Assembly: GCA_023055355.1 (NCBI GenBank) | Contig: JALJCS010000001.1 | Location: forward strand, 71,093,381-71,157,380 | Direction: 5' to 3' | Source of the DNA: Agelaius tricolor | Lineage: Eukaryota; Chordata; Aves; Passeriformes; Icteridae | DNA: 64,000 nt | In this document: positions 12,481 to 25,554 of the stretch, in pieces | Position numbering within the stretch: position 1 is the first letter of the stretch | How the letters are laid out: every line of letters begins with the position of its first letter | Notes under the pieces: generated by a model | What the model saw: the letters and a program-made list of their open reading frames with translations, nothing else | Database searches by the model: none | Told to the model about the DNA's origin: nothing | Made by a program: the position numbers and the translations under genes

Positions 12481-15293
12481 GCTGAAGGTAAAAAGGGAGG
12501 CTGTTGTCTATTTTTTTTTTCCCCAAGTAACAGCCAGTAACGTCGCAGGCCAAAGTAAAGGTGAGGCTCGTAACTGGGTTCTCTTAATATTGCTGATAAT
12601 TTACCTTATTATTCTCTGCTTGCCAAGGTGTTGTCAGCTCTCCATCAGGTTGCTTGGTAATGCCAGTCACCGTGGAAAACATATGTCTATGCAGTCTTTC
12701 ACCTGTATCCGAGGGGAAGCCATAATAAACAGCAATTTAAATTCAGGTATTTGGTTTGCTGAAGTGTTTAATTAAACAAAGAAATTCATTATGTGAGTTC
12801 ACAGAAAAGTTCCATTACGTTGGTTTATATATTTTTTTTTTGTTTGACTTGAAGTGGAAATGTTCCTCTGACTTTTTGTTTGGCACGCTAAGATGATAGA
12901 TTATTTATGCCATCAGAAGAAAATAAATGCAGTGAATAATTAAAATATTGGCTCCCAATATATTTTTTTAATAAGTAGACAGTCATTTTCATACACATGG
13001 AAAACATATATATGAGCTTCTCTCTTGCTTCAGTTCCACCCAAACCCCACTTCCACTTCAGTGATGTTTTTTCATCCATACCTTGGAGAAGGGGTACATT
13101 CCACTCATTCCTGAGCTTGGACGAGCGCCCACAGCATTACTTGCACACAGTAGTGTCTGTAGATTCCTTTCTGCTGTGGATACTAATCTCAATCCAGAGC
13201 TTCCTTCGACGATTAGAGGTGGTTCTGCAAAATGTCAAGAGGTAGCATTTGCAAAGCAGACTCAGGATGGCAGTTGAAATGGGAGTAGTGGCGGCTTTCC
13301 AAATACAAAGGTCTGGAAATGTTTGGAGATATTTTAATATTGATGAATATTTTTTTTTTGGTGCTACTTTAGGGTATCAATGTCAAATCTGTATGAATTA
13401 ATGGCAAGACAGTGCCTTACCATCATTAATGCTTTTTGAAATTTCTGGCAAAAAGAGAGAAACTTTATTTAACTTATTATGTTATTAATAACAATTGCTC
13501 TTTTGGCCTGAATCCTCACATAATTTGATAAACAGAAAGAAAAGTTAACTTGTTTCTTTCATTCTTCGTTAAATACTTCCAAGCGTCCTGTTAAAATGCC
13601 TTTTTGTTTCCTGTTTATTTTCTCATGTTCTTTACAACAAAAGTAAGTAAGAACAAGTCTTTAGCACAACAGAACACCCATGCTATTAAAAATCAATCAA
13701 TATTAAACCTTTTTATAAGGTAGCAACACGTTAAAAAACAAATTAGTAAAAATATGTCCCGGACACAGTATTGACTGTGGGGAAAAATCTTTATCATCTG
13801 TCTACAGCTACACTCTGTCTATCCACTCTGGTTATTCAGTGACTCTTCTGTGATGCTTTCATATTGAATGCAATGCCAAAAATCAGGTAGAGAAAAATAA
13901 AGGACCTATGGATGGGCAAAAATCTTAGATACATTATACCAGACTTGAACTTGGCTGTGACAAACTATGGGTTTGCAGCTTCATTACAGCTAAGGTCTGT
14001 ACCTCAGAATGAAATTAATCTTTTAAAAAGAGACTTTGTGAATTTTTGAAGTTTCATTTGGTCCAAAATGGTGCTCTACTTGGTCTGTCATACAGGTTGG
14101 TAAGAGCATAAACTAAGCCCTACTTTCCTGAGGGTTTCTTCTTTCATTGGTGCTGACACCTAAAATGCTGATCTCCAAAAGCTGCTTTGGAGAAGGTCTG
14201 AGGTACTGAGGCACCCTCCTCACTCCATGTGTGCTGTGTCCCTGTTTTTTTACGCACATCAAAAGCAGGGAACTGGTGAGGGGTGGAGACTTGTGCTCCC
14301 TGCAACAGTCCTAAGCTGTAAACCTCCCTCTAAGGCGAACTGAGAATGTTTATAGACAAGGCTTATTCATTTCTTCACCTAACATTTCTTGACAACAACT
14401 GTTTCCTCCCCTTCTGGTTATTTTACTTCTCCATACAGCAGAAGGCAAGAGAGAGTCTTCTTGGTTTTACTTTAAAAACAGGCAAGACTTCCAGATGCTA
14501 CAATGGCAGGAGAAGAGGGGGAAAGATTGTGTGAGATTGGGATACAGCAGAAAGTTCTCCCTTCTTTTTAACTTCACTCTTTTTTTAAAAAATAGATTGT
14601 TTTGCTAATTCCTGAAAATACTGGTAACTTAGTCTACATCAAGTTCTTCCTAAAAAGTATCCCTACTCTTTTTGTCTCTCTGTGTAGAATAAAAGAATTT
14701 TTTACAATAATGATAGTGGTTTATACATTTTCTCATAATCCTGTATTTCCCCTGTAAGCTTTGTTGCATGATATAGTATGTCAGTTTAAGTAACATCTGT
14801 CAAGGGATGGAAAGCAATTGCAGGTTCTTTTCATTCATAAAGTCATTCTGGAGTTTCTTCATCCTTAATTTTCTTGTCATGTTTTCAAAAACATTACATC
14901 ATTTTGTCCAAATTACCCCCTGCATTGCATATACAAGATACAGTGGGTTATTCATTTCTTTCCAGGACCCAAAGAAACATGTCAAGGGAACTACACTCAT
15001 CTATACTAAATGATTTAGAGTTGGTAAAAGTTGAGCTTTGACATGTCATTATTTGACAATTACTCTGCTACTGTAATGCTTGTTTTCCTGCCAGCATCCA
15101 CCAGAATCCTACATGACATGTGATTCAATCTCTTGATCTTCTCAGTCATATTTACATTAATTTTACATATCCTAATATACAGTGGCAATGACTTCACATT
15201 GATGTGGTGAAAAGTCTGTCAAAAATTCCAAACATATCTTGGGCATGCATAAGAGAGATATATTCAGGACTAGGATGGGGCACATACCTAGCA
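12481..15293. other. Intergenic, no gene seen
   Basis: Mostly AT-rich. About 12.53-12.78 kb, next to the CpG island, is less repetitive and contains a degenerate RFX-like GTTGCTTGGTAA. The rest holds short T-runs and no recognisable repeat or exon. Confidence 0.55.
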
Positions 15294-16070
15294 AATCAAA
15301 GAATTGCTGGGATTGGAAAAGACCTCTGGAGATCACACAGTCCAACCTTGCTGCTCAGAGCAGGGCAGGTTGGTTCTGTGTCCAGTCATGTGTTGAGTAA
15401 GTATGAAGGTTCCATAGCATCTCTGGGCTGCTGCTTCCAGTGTTTGACCACATTCATAGTGAAAAAAAAACCAAACTTTTTCTTATGCTTACATGGAATT
15501 TGGTGAACTTCAATTTGTGCCCATGTGCCTCTTGTCCTATCACTGAGAAAAGCCTGGTTCCGTCTTTTCTACTTCCCTCCCCTCATTCGGGTACTTAAAC
15601 ACATTGATCGTACATTCCCTGGACCTTCTCTTCTTGCTAAACAATCCCAAATGTCTCAGCCTCTCAAACAACAGATGCTTCAGTCCCTGTATCATCTCCA
15701 TGGCCTTCCACTGTCCTTGTTCCAGTGTGTCCATGTCTCTCTGACATGGTGGAGCTCTGATCTTGACCCAGCTGTCCAGGTGTGTCTCACCAGAGCTGAG
15801 TAGAGAGGAAGGATCACATCCATTAACCTGCCAGCAGTGCTCTTCCTAATGCACCCCAGGAATCTTTGCTGCAAGGCTGCACTGCTGGCTTCTGTTCAGA
15901 TTGTTGAATACCAGGGTCCCCAGGGCCTTCCCTGCAAGGCTGCTTTTTAGCTGCTTCCCCAGCTTTGTTACCACAAATATTGTTCAGATCTGCGTGCAGG
16001 ATTTCACATTTCTTTGCTGAAATTCATGAGATTCTTGTCAGCCTTTTCTCCTGCATCTTATTAAATTTGT
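15294..16070 (-). mobile_element. CR1 retrotransposon 3' fragment, 5' truncated
   Basis: The plus strand carries the reverse complement of the typical avian CR1 3' end: 'ggaaaagacctctggagatc', 'cagtccaacct', 'cttgtcctatcactgagaaa', 'tggagctctgatcttgaccc' and 'gtgtctcaccagagctgagt' follow in the order of the consensus. The element is therefore on the minus strand, with its 3' end near 15295 and a truncated 5' end near 16070. It is quite diverged, with an extra A-rich stretch near 15463. No ORF2 is intact. Confidence 0.9.
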
Positions 16071-16894
16071 TTTGATTCATGATCTTTTAGGTAATTAGTA
16101 ATACTATTAGCTGGAAATATTTTGTTTTCATTAACTGTGTGGCTTTTCCTAATTAAATAATGCATGTAACATTAATGATAATAATCTATGTCTCTTACCA
16201 TAAGTAGATTTTGCTCAAAGACAGTCCTGAGAATTCTTCTCTACACAGGCAGGATCTTTTGCCTTCAAAGATGATCATCCTTCTCCACCCAAGGTTCTTG
16301 AAGTCCAGTGTGGTTATCGATTCCTTTTCACAGTGCTACTGGCTAGACCAGAATTGACATGTTCTCACCGCTGGTTTTCAGGTCACCAGAGGGTGTAGAT
16401 GGGAGACAGTCACATACAGCTTCCATCCACCCAGATGGCTCAGCAAAGGCTTCCCACGAGACTTCAGCTTTGGACAGCTTCTGGGAGTAGAGGGTCAGGA
16501 ACACTGTGCTTATTTTCATTAGCATGCACTGAAATCCTGCTCACGCACAGGGCAAACCCCACCATGCTGGTGTTTATTCTGAGTATCATGAGAGGTCCCC
16601 AGGTGCACCACAGTTCCTGCAAGCTCAGGCAGCAGTGGCTTACAAAGCCAAGGCTCTGTATTATTTCTTCCTCTTGGCCCTCAGGACAATGTGAGAAGTG
16701 GCCTGCTGCATGCTGTGTGTCACAGCTCGTGTCTCTTGAGCCATGGTGAGAGGAGATGCAGACTGAGGTTCACTGGCCTTGCCCAAACTGCCAACACTAA
16801 AACCAGGTCCAAGGCCAACTCCAAAACCTTGCCACCCATATGATTAGTTGGGGTCTTCTTGTCTGTTGTTAACTAATATTACAGCTACCAGTTA

Positions 16895-17045
16895 GTATTA
16901 CAGCTGTTTCACAGATGAGAAATAATCAGGCGAGAGATAAAGTGACAAAACACATGTACTGGAAGAGACTCATGGCCTCAACTAGAACTCAGCTCTTATG
17001 TCTTGTAAGACAGTCCTGTCACCATTAGAATGTGTAAGCTACCCT
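16895..17045 (-). mobile_element. MIR/L2-type ancient SINE fragment
   Basis: Read on the plus strand, the order is 'tttcacagatgagaaa', 'gataaagtgacaaaacacat', 'aactagaactcagctctta' and 'gtcctgtcaccattagaatg'. This is the order of a reverse-oriented MIR: the core's 'cagatgaggaaact...', 'aagtgacttgcc', 'agaactcaggtct' and 'tgctctttccactaga'. The copy is old and strongly diverged. Confidence 0.6.
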
Positions 17046-17843
17046 TCCTGGAAAAAAATGAAATGTGAGCCTCCCTTTGAACCAGCTTGACTTTGAGCTC
17101 CCTCATGAAACACCAACAACCTTTGAAAGAACACGAGGATGGCACCACTGACAGATTTTACCTCAGCTGGCTGCAAATAAAGTTATTTGAAATAACTGCC
17201 AAAGCTGTAATTTATCAGACTTTTTCACAGATTCCACAAAAGCAAGGAAATTCAAAGTTGAAAGGCTTTCTCCAGGCAGCACATGCCAGGCATTTGTGCA
17301 TGAATTGCAGGAGGGGAAACGATATGTTTCCTTTAGAGCTGTTGTTGCCATCATGGAAAGCGAACAAGCATCTGTGCTTTGGAAATCAGTGGATGGAAGG
17401 TGTTCCGTGAAAGGCAGCATGTGGGAAAGCAGCTTAAAATGGTGAGAGTGTATGAAAGTAGCAGGAGTTCTGAATGCCACTGGGGAGAAGAAATGGAACA
17501 AGGCTGACACATAGAAAGGTGGTGAGAAAGCAAAAAGAAATGCAAAGAAGAGTACACTGAAGGAAAAGAAACCCACCCACTTTTGGCTAGAGAATAGGTC
17601 TGAACAAGTTCCAAGAGAGGAACAGAGAAAGAGAAAAAATTATAGGGTAGATGGAAAGTGTATCTATTAGATGATTGTGCAGGTGAAAATGTAAGTTGAA
17701 GTTTTGGTGTTTTACTGTGGAAACAGATACAAAGCTGAAAATCAGATGTTCCAGCAGGACTCCTGATATAGCAAATCTGTACATTTATAGTATGTAAAAC
17801 TTGTAGGATGATTCTTCTCTGTAGCATTTTTGCCACTGATCCT

Positions 17844-17867
17844 AAAAAAAAAAAAAAAAAAAAAAAA
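17844..17867 (+). repeat. A24 homopolymer
   Basis: Twenty-four consecutive A residues followed by GGG. No AATAAA signal lies just upstream, so it is probably a plain homopolymer and not the tail of a retrocopy. The pyrimidine-rich minus-strand reading frames next to it (17.2-17.8 kb) resemble no protein I know. Confidence 0.9.
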
Positions 17868-18074
17868 GGGAAGATTCACCATTAGGAATATTTAATTAAA
17901 GTACTTACCTTAAATCACCATAAGTAAGGGTTGTACTGCCAGTCCTAAGGCTCTTAATTTCACTCCAGGGCTGACGATTTCCTGTGTCACTACACTGTGA
18001 AGCTGAATCCAGAGTAACAATTTAATACTTGAGTGCCCAGAGTCAGGCAAATGCTTTGCATAAAAGTGTTCTCT

Positions 18075-18200
18075 TGTGCTTGTGGAGTGCCTGCAGCTCC
18101 CCCGGAGACCTAGTGGGTGCTAAGCACCTCTGAAAATCAGGTCACTGTCATTCAAGAGCTCAGAAAGCAACTGAGGTGCCAAAGTTTAAGACTAAACTTA
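18075..18200 (+). mobile_element. Ancient amniote interspersed repeat, family not named
   Basis: The segment with 'gtgggtgctaagcacctctg' followed by 'aaaatcaggtcact' and later 'gaggtgccaaagttta' matches a repeat I recognise as common in sauropsid genomes (GTGGGTGCTCAGCACCTCTGAAAATCAGGCC type). I cannot assign its family without a repeat library. Confidence 0.5.
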
Positions 18201-21200
18201 CAAGTAAGTGACATCATTGCAGAAGACTGTGTCCCTGAAGGAATGCTGTGCTTTCAATCATTTGAATTTTGCTATGTGATAGACATGCATTTGTAAATTA
18301 GATGCCTTTAGAGCTTGTGACAGCCTCCAGAAATTAGGAAAAAAGAAAGAGGGCATTACAGAGGAAAGAAGGAAGACAAGGGGAATTAATAAAACAGAAA
18401 TGGATGGAGATGTTGTTCAAGATTATTTTAGACTAGTTTGGGCATTCCTCATTGGTTCTGGCTGTGGATAGGAAGCTTAAAATAAATTAAATGAAGTGGG
18501 GTTCTTCCACATAACACATTAAAAAAACCTGGGGAACACAGTGTCCACAGGACGTTTGGAGGGAATTAGGTCCAAACAGATTCAAAGAAGAGCTTGAAAA
18601 AGCCAGACTTGGATGATCTGAGAAATCACTCCATGTTCATTTATAAAACATGATGGACTTGACAGAGCATCTGGCTCAAGAAGTCCCCAAAGTGCAGTCA
18701 GGTGGAAGTTGGGTGGACATACCACAGAACTTATTTCTCCATATTTGCATCATTTCTCAACTATTGCCTGAATCATTTCATTCTGGCTCTTATGGGAGAC
18801 AGGCTGTACTACTTTAAATGTTCCTTTCATCTGACTCAATGCTCTCATATTCTATTTTGCATTAGTAGCTTATGTTTTCCCTTGCATAGGTTACTTAACT
18901 GTGCTGGCCTAAGTCAATTGTTCTTCCTCTTGTCCTTCTGCAGCAGCAACTATGATTGCTGTGATGTCCAAATATGAACTATTTTAGAGCACGTACTGAA
19001 GAGGCAGGCAGGCATTTTAATTACAGGAATTAAAAGGAGAACAGATGCAAGTGAATCGAGTGCTAGGTAAATATAAAGGCATCACCCCTTGTACCCTGAG
19101 AGTCATCACTTTTGTCTCCAACAGACTGGCATCAGGATAAATTCAAAAGCAGAGGGAATAGTATTGGAAAATACCTATTTTTAACAGAAGCATTTACCTA
19201 GACTGGGGTAAAGAATATAATTAGCACAGTATATTATAGATGGATAGCTTTTTAATTTCCTCAAAGCCATTTAGTCAGTGCTACTTAAAATACATTATTT
19301 TGTTCAGACACAGAATTGCAAGGATGGATTCAAATGGTTTCAACTTGAGTTTTCCAACTCAAACCGAAAAAACATTTTCTGTGTCATCCATGTTCACTTT
19401 AATATATTGAGCTTGGTTCCCAGACAGGCATTACTCTCCACCTGGTAGCAAGGCGGTGAGAGGGCACAGGGGTAGAGAAGTCCCTTAGAAAACTTTCCTC
19501 CAGTGCTCTGGGCTTTAAAGTTGATCAGTAAACAGCAAGCAAGCCAGTGCTGAGTCTCTGGTGTGGAGTGTTCATGCTGTGCAGCTCTGCTCAGGGAGTG
19601 GGTAGTGGCTTTCTTGGGAACTGGATCTTTCAGGCATGTTTCAAAGGGGACTCACAAATAGAAAGGTACAGAAACCCAGGTGGAGGTAACAAAGACACTG
19701 ATTTCTTCTACAAAATTTACTTCAGAGGAAATGTGCAGCCAGCCTTAGCTTCCACTCTAAGTAATAAAAAGAGAAAGAAAGAAAAATGTGTCCAAACCCA
19801 GGACTACCAGCAGAAAAAAAAAAAAAAAAAATTTAGAATTGTATTTATGTTTTGATTATGCATGTGAATAGAAACCAGCAAAATATAAATAAAACTTCAT
19901 AAATTACATATATATAATCCCCAAGAAGTAAGCATTTTAACTGAGAAATCCATTTCTATTTATTTAAGTCCACATAAAATGTGCATGTTGTGTCTGTTTG
20001 CCAGTTTCCTATGACGATAATCCCTAGTTTATATCACTACCTGATAACTGTTCCATGATTTAGGTAGAGTTTTTCAAATCATTTTTCACCTAACATAAAA
20101 AATACCATTTTTTTCTTGCAGGACCCTCCCAAATCCCATAATCTTCTCTGATTTTAAGGGATAAGGAGATGGAATTCATTGAAAATAAATCCACAGAAAA
20201 TCTAGAAATTTGTGCGATGGGGAATTTAATAGAGGGTACATGGGTAAGCCTTTGTTCAGCATGGCTGTCACTTCCTCTTTGCTGCACTTCACTCTTGTCC
20301 AAAACATGAATTCCTTAGGCAGGGGATGATCTCCTTTGTTCTGGTTCTGAAATGTGTCTGGTTGGAGTTTTCTACCGCTACTGATGTTCAATTAAATACA
20401 AATAATAAATAGTTAATGGTTTGCTGAGCTGCAGAGGTGGGGCTAATCATCTGAGACTTTATGAGGTGGTTAATGATGGATTAGGAATGGGGGAACTGAT
20501 AAAGCTGAATATTTAAAGACTAATATTGTACAGAATGATGGATGTTTTGTCTGCTTTGATTGCGTATGAGCAGAAACTAACAATGCGCTTATCTTCCTCT
20601 TCCTTCTATTGTAGATTACTCGGCTCCAAAATGTTGCTGTTCTGAGTGTCTGTCCAAATTCCCCTGAGTGGAGCACTGCCCATCAGAGGAGATGGCCTGA
20701 GAGGCTCTCACAATGGAAATTGGATGGGGAGGTGAGCAAACAGTGACTCTACGAAGGGGGTGCGTTATCAAGCTGCACACTCACCTACTCGCGTTCATAC
20801 TCAGCTTGCCGAAATGGGGGGATTTCAATTGATTTTGATTTCTTTTGCAGTGCTGACTGATGAGCCAGTGAGGAGGCAGCTGCGTTCTGAGGGCACAGGA
20901 GGGGTTTGTCCCACTGCCCGTGTGGCACTGCTGAGACCCAGTGGGATCTTTGGCTTTCCATCTGCGCCATGTACCGATGAGCTACGGTATCCCTGATGAG
21001 CTACTCTACCCCTGAGCCTGGTGTGCAGGGTGAAAAGAGTTACATACACCTTCTCTGGCAAAGCATCCCTATGTGTCACAGCTATATTTACTTGTTTTGA
21101 AAAAATCTTTTGCATTTGTTACCAATCATTTACCAGCAACGTATCAAATTCTGATATTGGTATTACAGTAGGTATAATTAGACTTAAAAATTAATACTTC

Positions 21201-21384
21201 TAAGTGTCAAATTCTGTCAAATGGACGTGACTCCTACTGGAACCAACTGATGCTAAATGATGGTGTTTTTTCAGTGTCTAACTACAGGATCAATACGGCC
21301 TTCGCCCTTGTCGGTAGTTCTGTCAGCTGCTAGGAAGACAGGCAGCCTTGCAGACAAGGCACAGACAAGGAGGTCAAGAGAAGT

Positions 21385-21525
21385 GGATTCTTTTCTCAGT
21401 TTGCCTTAGGGCTTTTGCAAAGCCTTGGACAAATCACACAACCTCTGCGTTAAACCTCCTGACTTCCAAAATAGAAATGATCATAACTCTCTGCTTTCCC
21501 AGGATGCCATGGAGTAAATCAGTTC
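21385..21525 (+). mobile_element. MIR-like ancient SINE
   Basis: Contains 'cttggacaaatcacacaacc', then 'tctgcgttaaacctcctgac', 'ttccaaaatagaaatgatca' and 'taactctctgctttcccagg', parallel to the MIR core and L2-like tail (CTTGGGCAAGTCACTTAACCTC ... CATCTGTAAAATGGGGATAATAA). The left part, 'ttctcagtttgcc', fits the region just before. Diverged but collinear. Confidence 0.65.
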
Positions 21526-23962
21526 TTGGGAGGAGGGAAAGGTGAGGAGGGAATGGGTGTTTGTGGGAACAACAACTAAATGGGTGCTTTGGAAGGAACA
21601 GGCATATTTCTGTTCACTTTTATTTTTGTAAACAGTCTTAGAGTGCACCTGGGATTTAACATATTAAAAAATTAAGCAGCATCTAGAAGATTTGGTCATG
21701 TAGACAGGTTACAGTTACTACAATATATAACATCGCTAGTCTCATTCTCCTATAAACATCATTTGTTCTGGATAAGGCCAGGGTAACTATGAAAAATTGA
21801 AAGTTCAAATGTTCCCAATCAAACAAGAGTGCTTTGCAATTGTTTTACTTTAGATGGCAGTCAGGAAAATATTTCCACATTTCATTTGCTGGCAAAGAGA
21901 TTCAGAGCTGGCATTAGTAGTGGCTTTGATGTATTCTCTGGTACATTGGTCCAGAGCATGCTGATGTAAACAGAAGTGTCTCTTGACCTGTCATCTTTGT
22001 TCTTCAGCTTTGATACTGGCCCCCTCCAGTGGCTCCTTTCTCCTCCTGGGGAGGCTTTAAAAAGTCAATTGATACAGAAAAAAAAAGAGTTTCAGTTTTC
22101 TTCTTTGCTTAAGACTCTAAAGAAATAGACATGTCTATTGTACAGTCACTGAAGTTCTTGAAATAGTGCACATTTTTCTCTCCAATCCTGAGGGGAAATG
22201 AGCAAAGAAAAAAAAAGAAAAAAAGCATGTGGTTTTGTACACAACTTATGATATGGTAAGTACATCATACTTTTGCTTCTGATAGGGTTTTTTTGAGAGG
22301 AAAACTGAGAAGCTCTGTTTCAGAAACAGGCAGTGCAAACAGCAATGCCTATGGGTAAGTTGGTCCATCATTGCCTATTATAGGGCCCTGGCTTTTGATG
22401 CTGGTAACTGTCAAATATTAGCTAATTTGTAATGATTTTTTCCTGTGATTGGTGTGCCAGCCTGAAGCTGATTTTTAAAATAGTACACTCAGTTTGAAAA
22501 ATGAGGTTAGCAAAAAAATACATTCTCCTTGTGCTAAAAAATATCATTAGGTTGCATGACTGAGAAACTCTCCGTGCTCTAAACCTGAAATTTGGCAAAA
22601 GATTTGCCAAGGATTTGGAAGGTCTCACCCATAAACACATATAATAAGAAGAGCCTATGATTAGGACGCAGGCTATGCAGACAAGAGGATTATTGACAGT
22701 GAAACAAGAAGGCTGTGACAAGATTGAAAGAACAGTAGCCTGTAGGGATGGTGTGTGGGACTGAAGCAAAGAAGTGAGGATATTGGGAGAAAGAAACTAT
22801 GAACTTGGACCAGGAGTCAAAAATCAACTACTGAAGTAAGACTCTTAGGCTGCTAAGAGAAGGGAGAGGGAGGAAGGCATTGGGCTGAGAGTGAGAGTCA
22901 GAAAGTCCTTAGGTATTACAGTACAATCTTCTCAAAGAGTCTCTGTGGTCAAGAAATAATTAAAAAAAAAAGATGGAAAATTACTGACAAAATATTTGCT
23001 TTATTCCTCTAACGATTGCTGTTTTTAAGGAACATCAACCTACTGATGGTGAATCCTGAGGAAGCTCTAGTGATAGTGTGCAGTGTTGTGGATATCAAGG
23101 GTCTTGCCCTAGTTCTAAATCACTTGGACTTAGAAGAATTCTACATAAAGAGTGCAGAGGCATTCAGATTTTCAGAATAACTTAAAAACCAGCAAATTTA
23201 AAAAGTTAAAGTCTCGCACATTAGGAGATGGTAGGTTTATTGCCCATAGAACCCTAATTCTCCCCAGTTTATGTATTATTTTAAGCAGACTTTAATTGTA
23301 TAATCATGTTAAGTTTTTCACAGAACACTAACCACATTAAGTGCAAGAATGGATATGGCTCAGGAAATGAATCAAGGAACTTGTCACTGTTACAGGATGA
23401 GGTGCCTTAGTAGCTCCTCTTAAGTGCATCCCTCCGGCAATTTTCATTAACTTAGGCTTTCTGCACAGAAACATGCCACTGCATTCTGTCATTTCTAAAC
23501 TGTGTTTATGAGCTGAAACTCCCTATTTAGCAACAGTTTGTTCTGTGACACCAGCTAAGGAAACTGTCTCAGTGGCAGCTCCTGCAAAGCAAAGCTTTAT
23601 TCTCTCAGAGACAGGCAGCACAGAAAGTAAAGATTTGACACCAGAAAATTAACTCTTAAGTTACCTTTCCAGTTCTCATGGGTTTTCTCTATTTCTCTGG
23701 AGAGGTTTTTTCCCCTCTCCATTGGGAGAGGTCACTTGTGAGATGCCACAGGCATGTCCAGGTGTTGTTGAGTCCACAAAGCCCTTCCTTAGGATAGTAC
23801 CTTTTAGAATTTTGGAGTTGTCTCAGGTGTCAGAACAATAAACATATTTTTATAGTTATTGAAACACAGGTAAGTGTGTTCCTCTTTAGCAGCTTCTCCC
23901 TTGCAACTGCAAGAGTTATATTGTGCTTTCCTAGACATCTTTCTTTGTGATGGGATTGTTTT

Positions 23963-24583
23963 CTATTTGCATCTTCTTTTACAGTAGTATCCTTCAATGT
24001 AATTCTCTTTAAATAATGCAAACAAAAGAAAGTGATCTGTATCTTGTATTTCCAAGGATAAGAAATGTAACACCCTCCTTTTCAACAGGAATGTAGTCAA
24101 CAGAACAGTTTTCTCCTCAAAATTTTGCCCGATTTGTTGCAACAAAGCCTTGAAGATATAGAAGGAATGGATGTCAGTGATTGTAAAGACAGAACACATC
24201 ATAATCTCCCTTGGGAGAAGGAAGAAGTCACTGGAACCCAATTTCTGAAGACGGCCAGTGAATTTTTCCCCTCTGTTAAGTCTATTCTTCGAATTCACAA
24301 AAGTTTTGGGGGCAGGTACCTGCAAAGAGGCATTGGTGACGGCTGTGCCCAGAATTAAGGAAACTACACAATATACAGCAGCCCCCCCTGCGGAACTGTG
24401 GGACCCTGAGGTCTTCACTTGGGCACTCAAAATTAGCTGTCCCTTTTGATCAGTGTTCGGTTGAAAGTGCCTCCTCAGCTCCCAAGGAGGCTGTTCATAA
24501 GCCCTTGGCTGGCTCACAGCAGAGCACCATACAGCACAGCTACAGTGCAAGGGCACGCAGTAAATAAGGGCTGTTGATGCCAT
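23963..24583 (-). other. Unassigned 206-codon antisense reading frame
   Basis: From an ATG at 24583 the minus strand stays open for 206 codons to a stop at 23963; with a GTG start the frame would be 221 codons. This is somewhat longer than expected by chance at this base composition. I recognise no domain, signal peptide or family. The C-terminal half is rich in Phe, Leu and Lys, as random AT-rich translation would be. It runs away from PDSS2, about 750 bp upstream of its start codon, and might be transcribed divergently. Most likely it is fortuitous. Confidence 0.12.
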
Positions 24584-24632
24584 GCCCCAGACAACTCCGG
24601 GAAGAGGAAAAAAAGAATGCCCACGCACTGTA

Positions 24633-24832
24633 ATTATAGAAGTATAGGATCATCAAGGTTGGAAAAGCCCGTCTAGATCAGAACATCAGCCGTCAGTCCG
24701 AGCATCAGAGCAGCACTGTCGCCCCCAAATCACATCAATGCCAGATCCAGGTGCCTCCTGAACACACCCACGGTTGGTGTTTCCACCTCCTCCCTGGGCA
24801 ACTTATTACAAAGACTACGAGCCAAACACTTT
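24633..24832 (-). mobile_element. CR1 3' end fragment abutting the PDSS2 CpG island
   Basis: The plus strand reads 'ggatcatcaaggttggaaaa', 'gcccgtctagatcagaacat', 'aatgccagatccaggtgcct' and 'ttccacctcctccctgggca', the reverse complement of a CR1 3' terminal region. The fragment is about 200 bp long and ends where the GC-rich promoter begins. Confidence 0.85.
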
Positions 24833-25136
24833 AGGTGGGACCTGACCTCTCTCTCCCGCTGGTCCCCGCAGCAACCCCGGGCGCAGGCAGATCACCTCCC
24901 TCTCTGTGGGGCACCAGACCAGCCGCGGAGAGCGCTCCCCCTCCAGCGGGACCCTCCGCCACGGCTCTGGGAGAGCATAAGGACAGAGCGGGAAGAGAAG
25001 CGGCGGCGCTTTCCCCCCGCGATGTCTGAAGGCGGAGGACAGCGGGCACCACTCGCTGCCTACAGGCACCAGAGCGCCCGTCCGCAGCGCCCGCCTCGCC
25101 GCCCTCGCTTTACGGCGCGCCGTGCTTTGCGACGCC

Positions 25137-25150
25137 CAAGATGGCCGCCC
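25137..25150 (+). promoter_or_regulatory. YY1-like motif upstream of PDSS2
   Basis: CAAGATGGCCGCCC differs by one base from the YY1 consensus CAAGATGGCGGC and sits about 190 bp before the PDSS2 ATG in the sense direction. This is typical of YY1 sites in housekeeping and mitochondrial-gene promoters. The transcription start probably lies close by. Motif match only. Confidence 0.4.
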
Positions 25151-25164
25151 CCAGGGCACAATGA

Positions 25165-25554
<390 letters not shown>

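Larger units (their letters stand above)
16071..24632. other. Intergenic between CR1 copies
   Basis: No gene recognised. This span holds the MIR-like and other old repeat fossils listed separately, an A24 tract, an A18 tract at 19814-19831 and a 206-codon antisense reading frame near its right end. About 16.2-16.8 kb is of mixed composition without a match I can name. A short near-repeat of TA-TTACAGCT occurs at 16874-16905. Confidence 0.55.

Noticed and set aside
17163..17836. 137- and 161-codon minus-strand frames
   Set aside because: Ser/Leu/Phe-rich translation of a purine-rich plus strand; no recognisable domain.
20940..21015. tRNA-like 'GAGCTACGGTAT' and 'GAGCTACTCTACC' strings
   Set aside because: They do not fold into a cloverleaf with proper arms; the GATGAGCTAC string is only a small duplicate.
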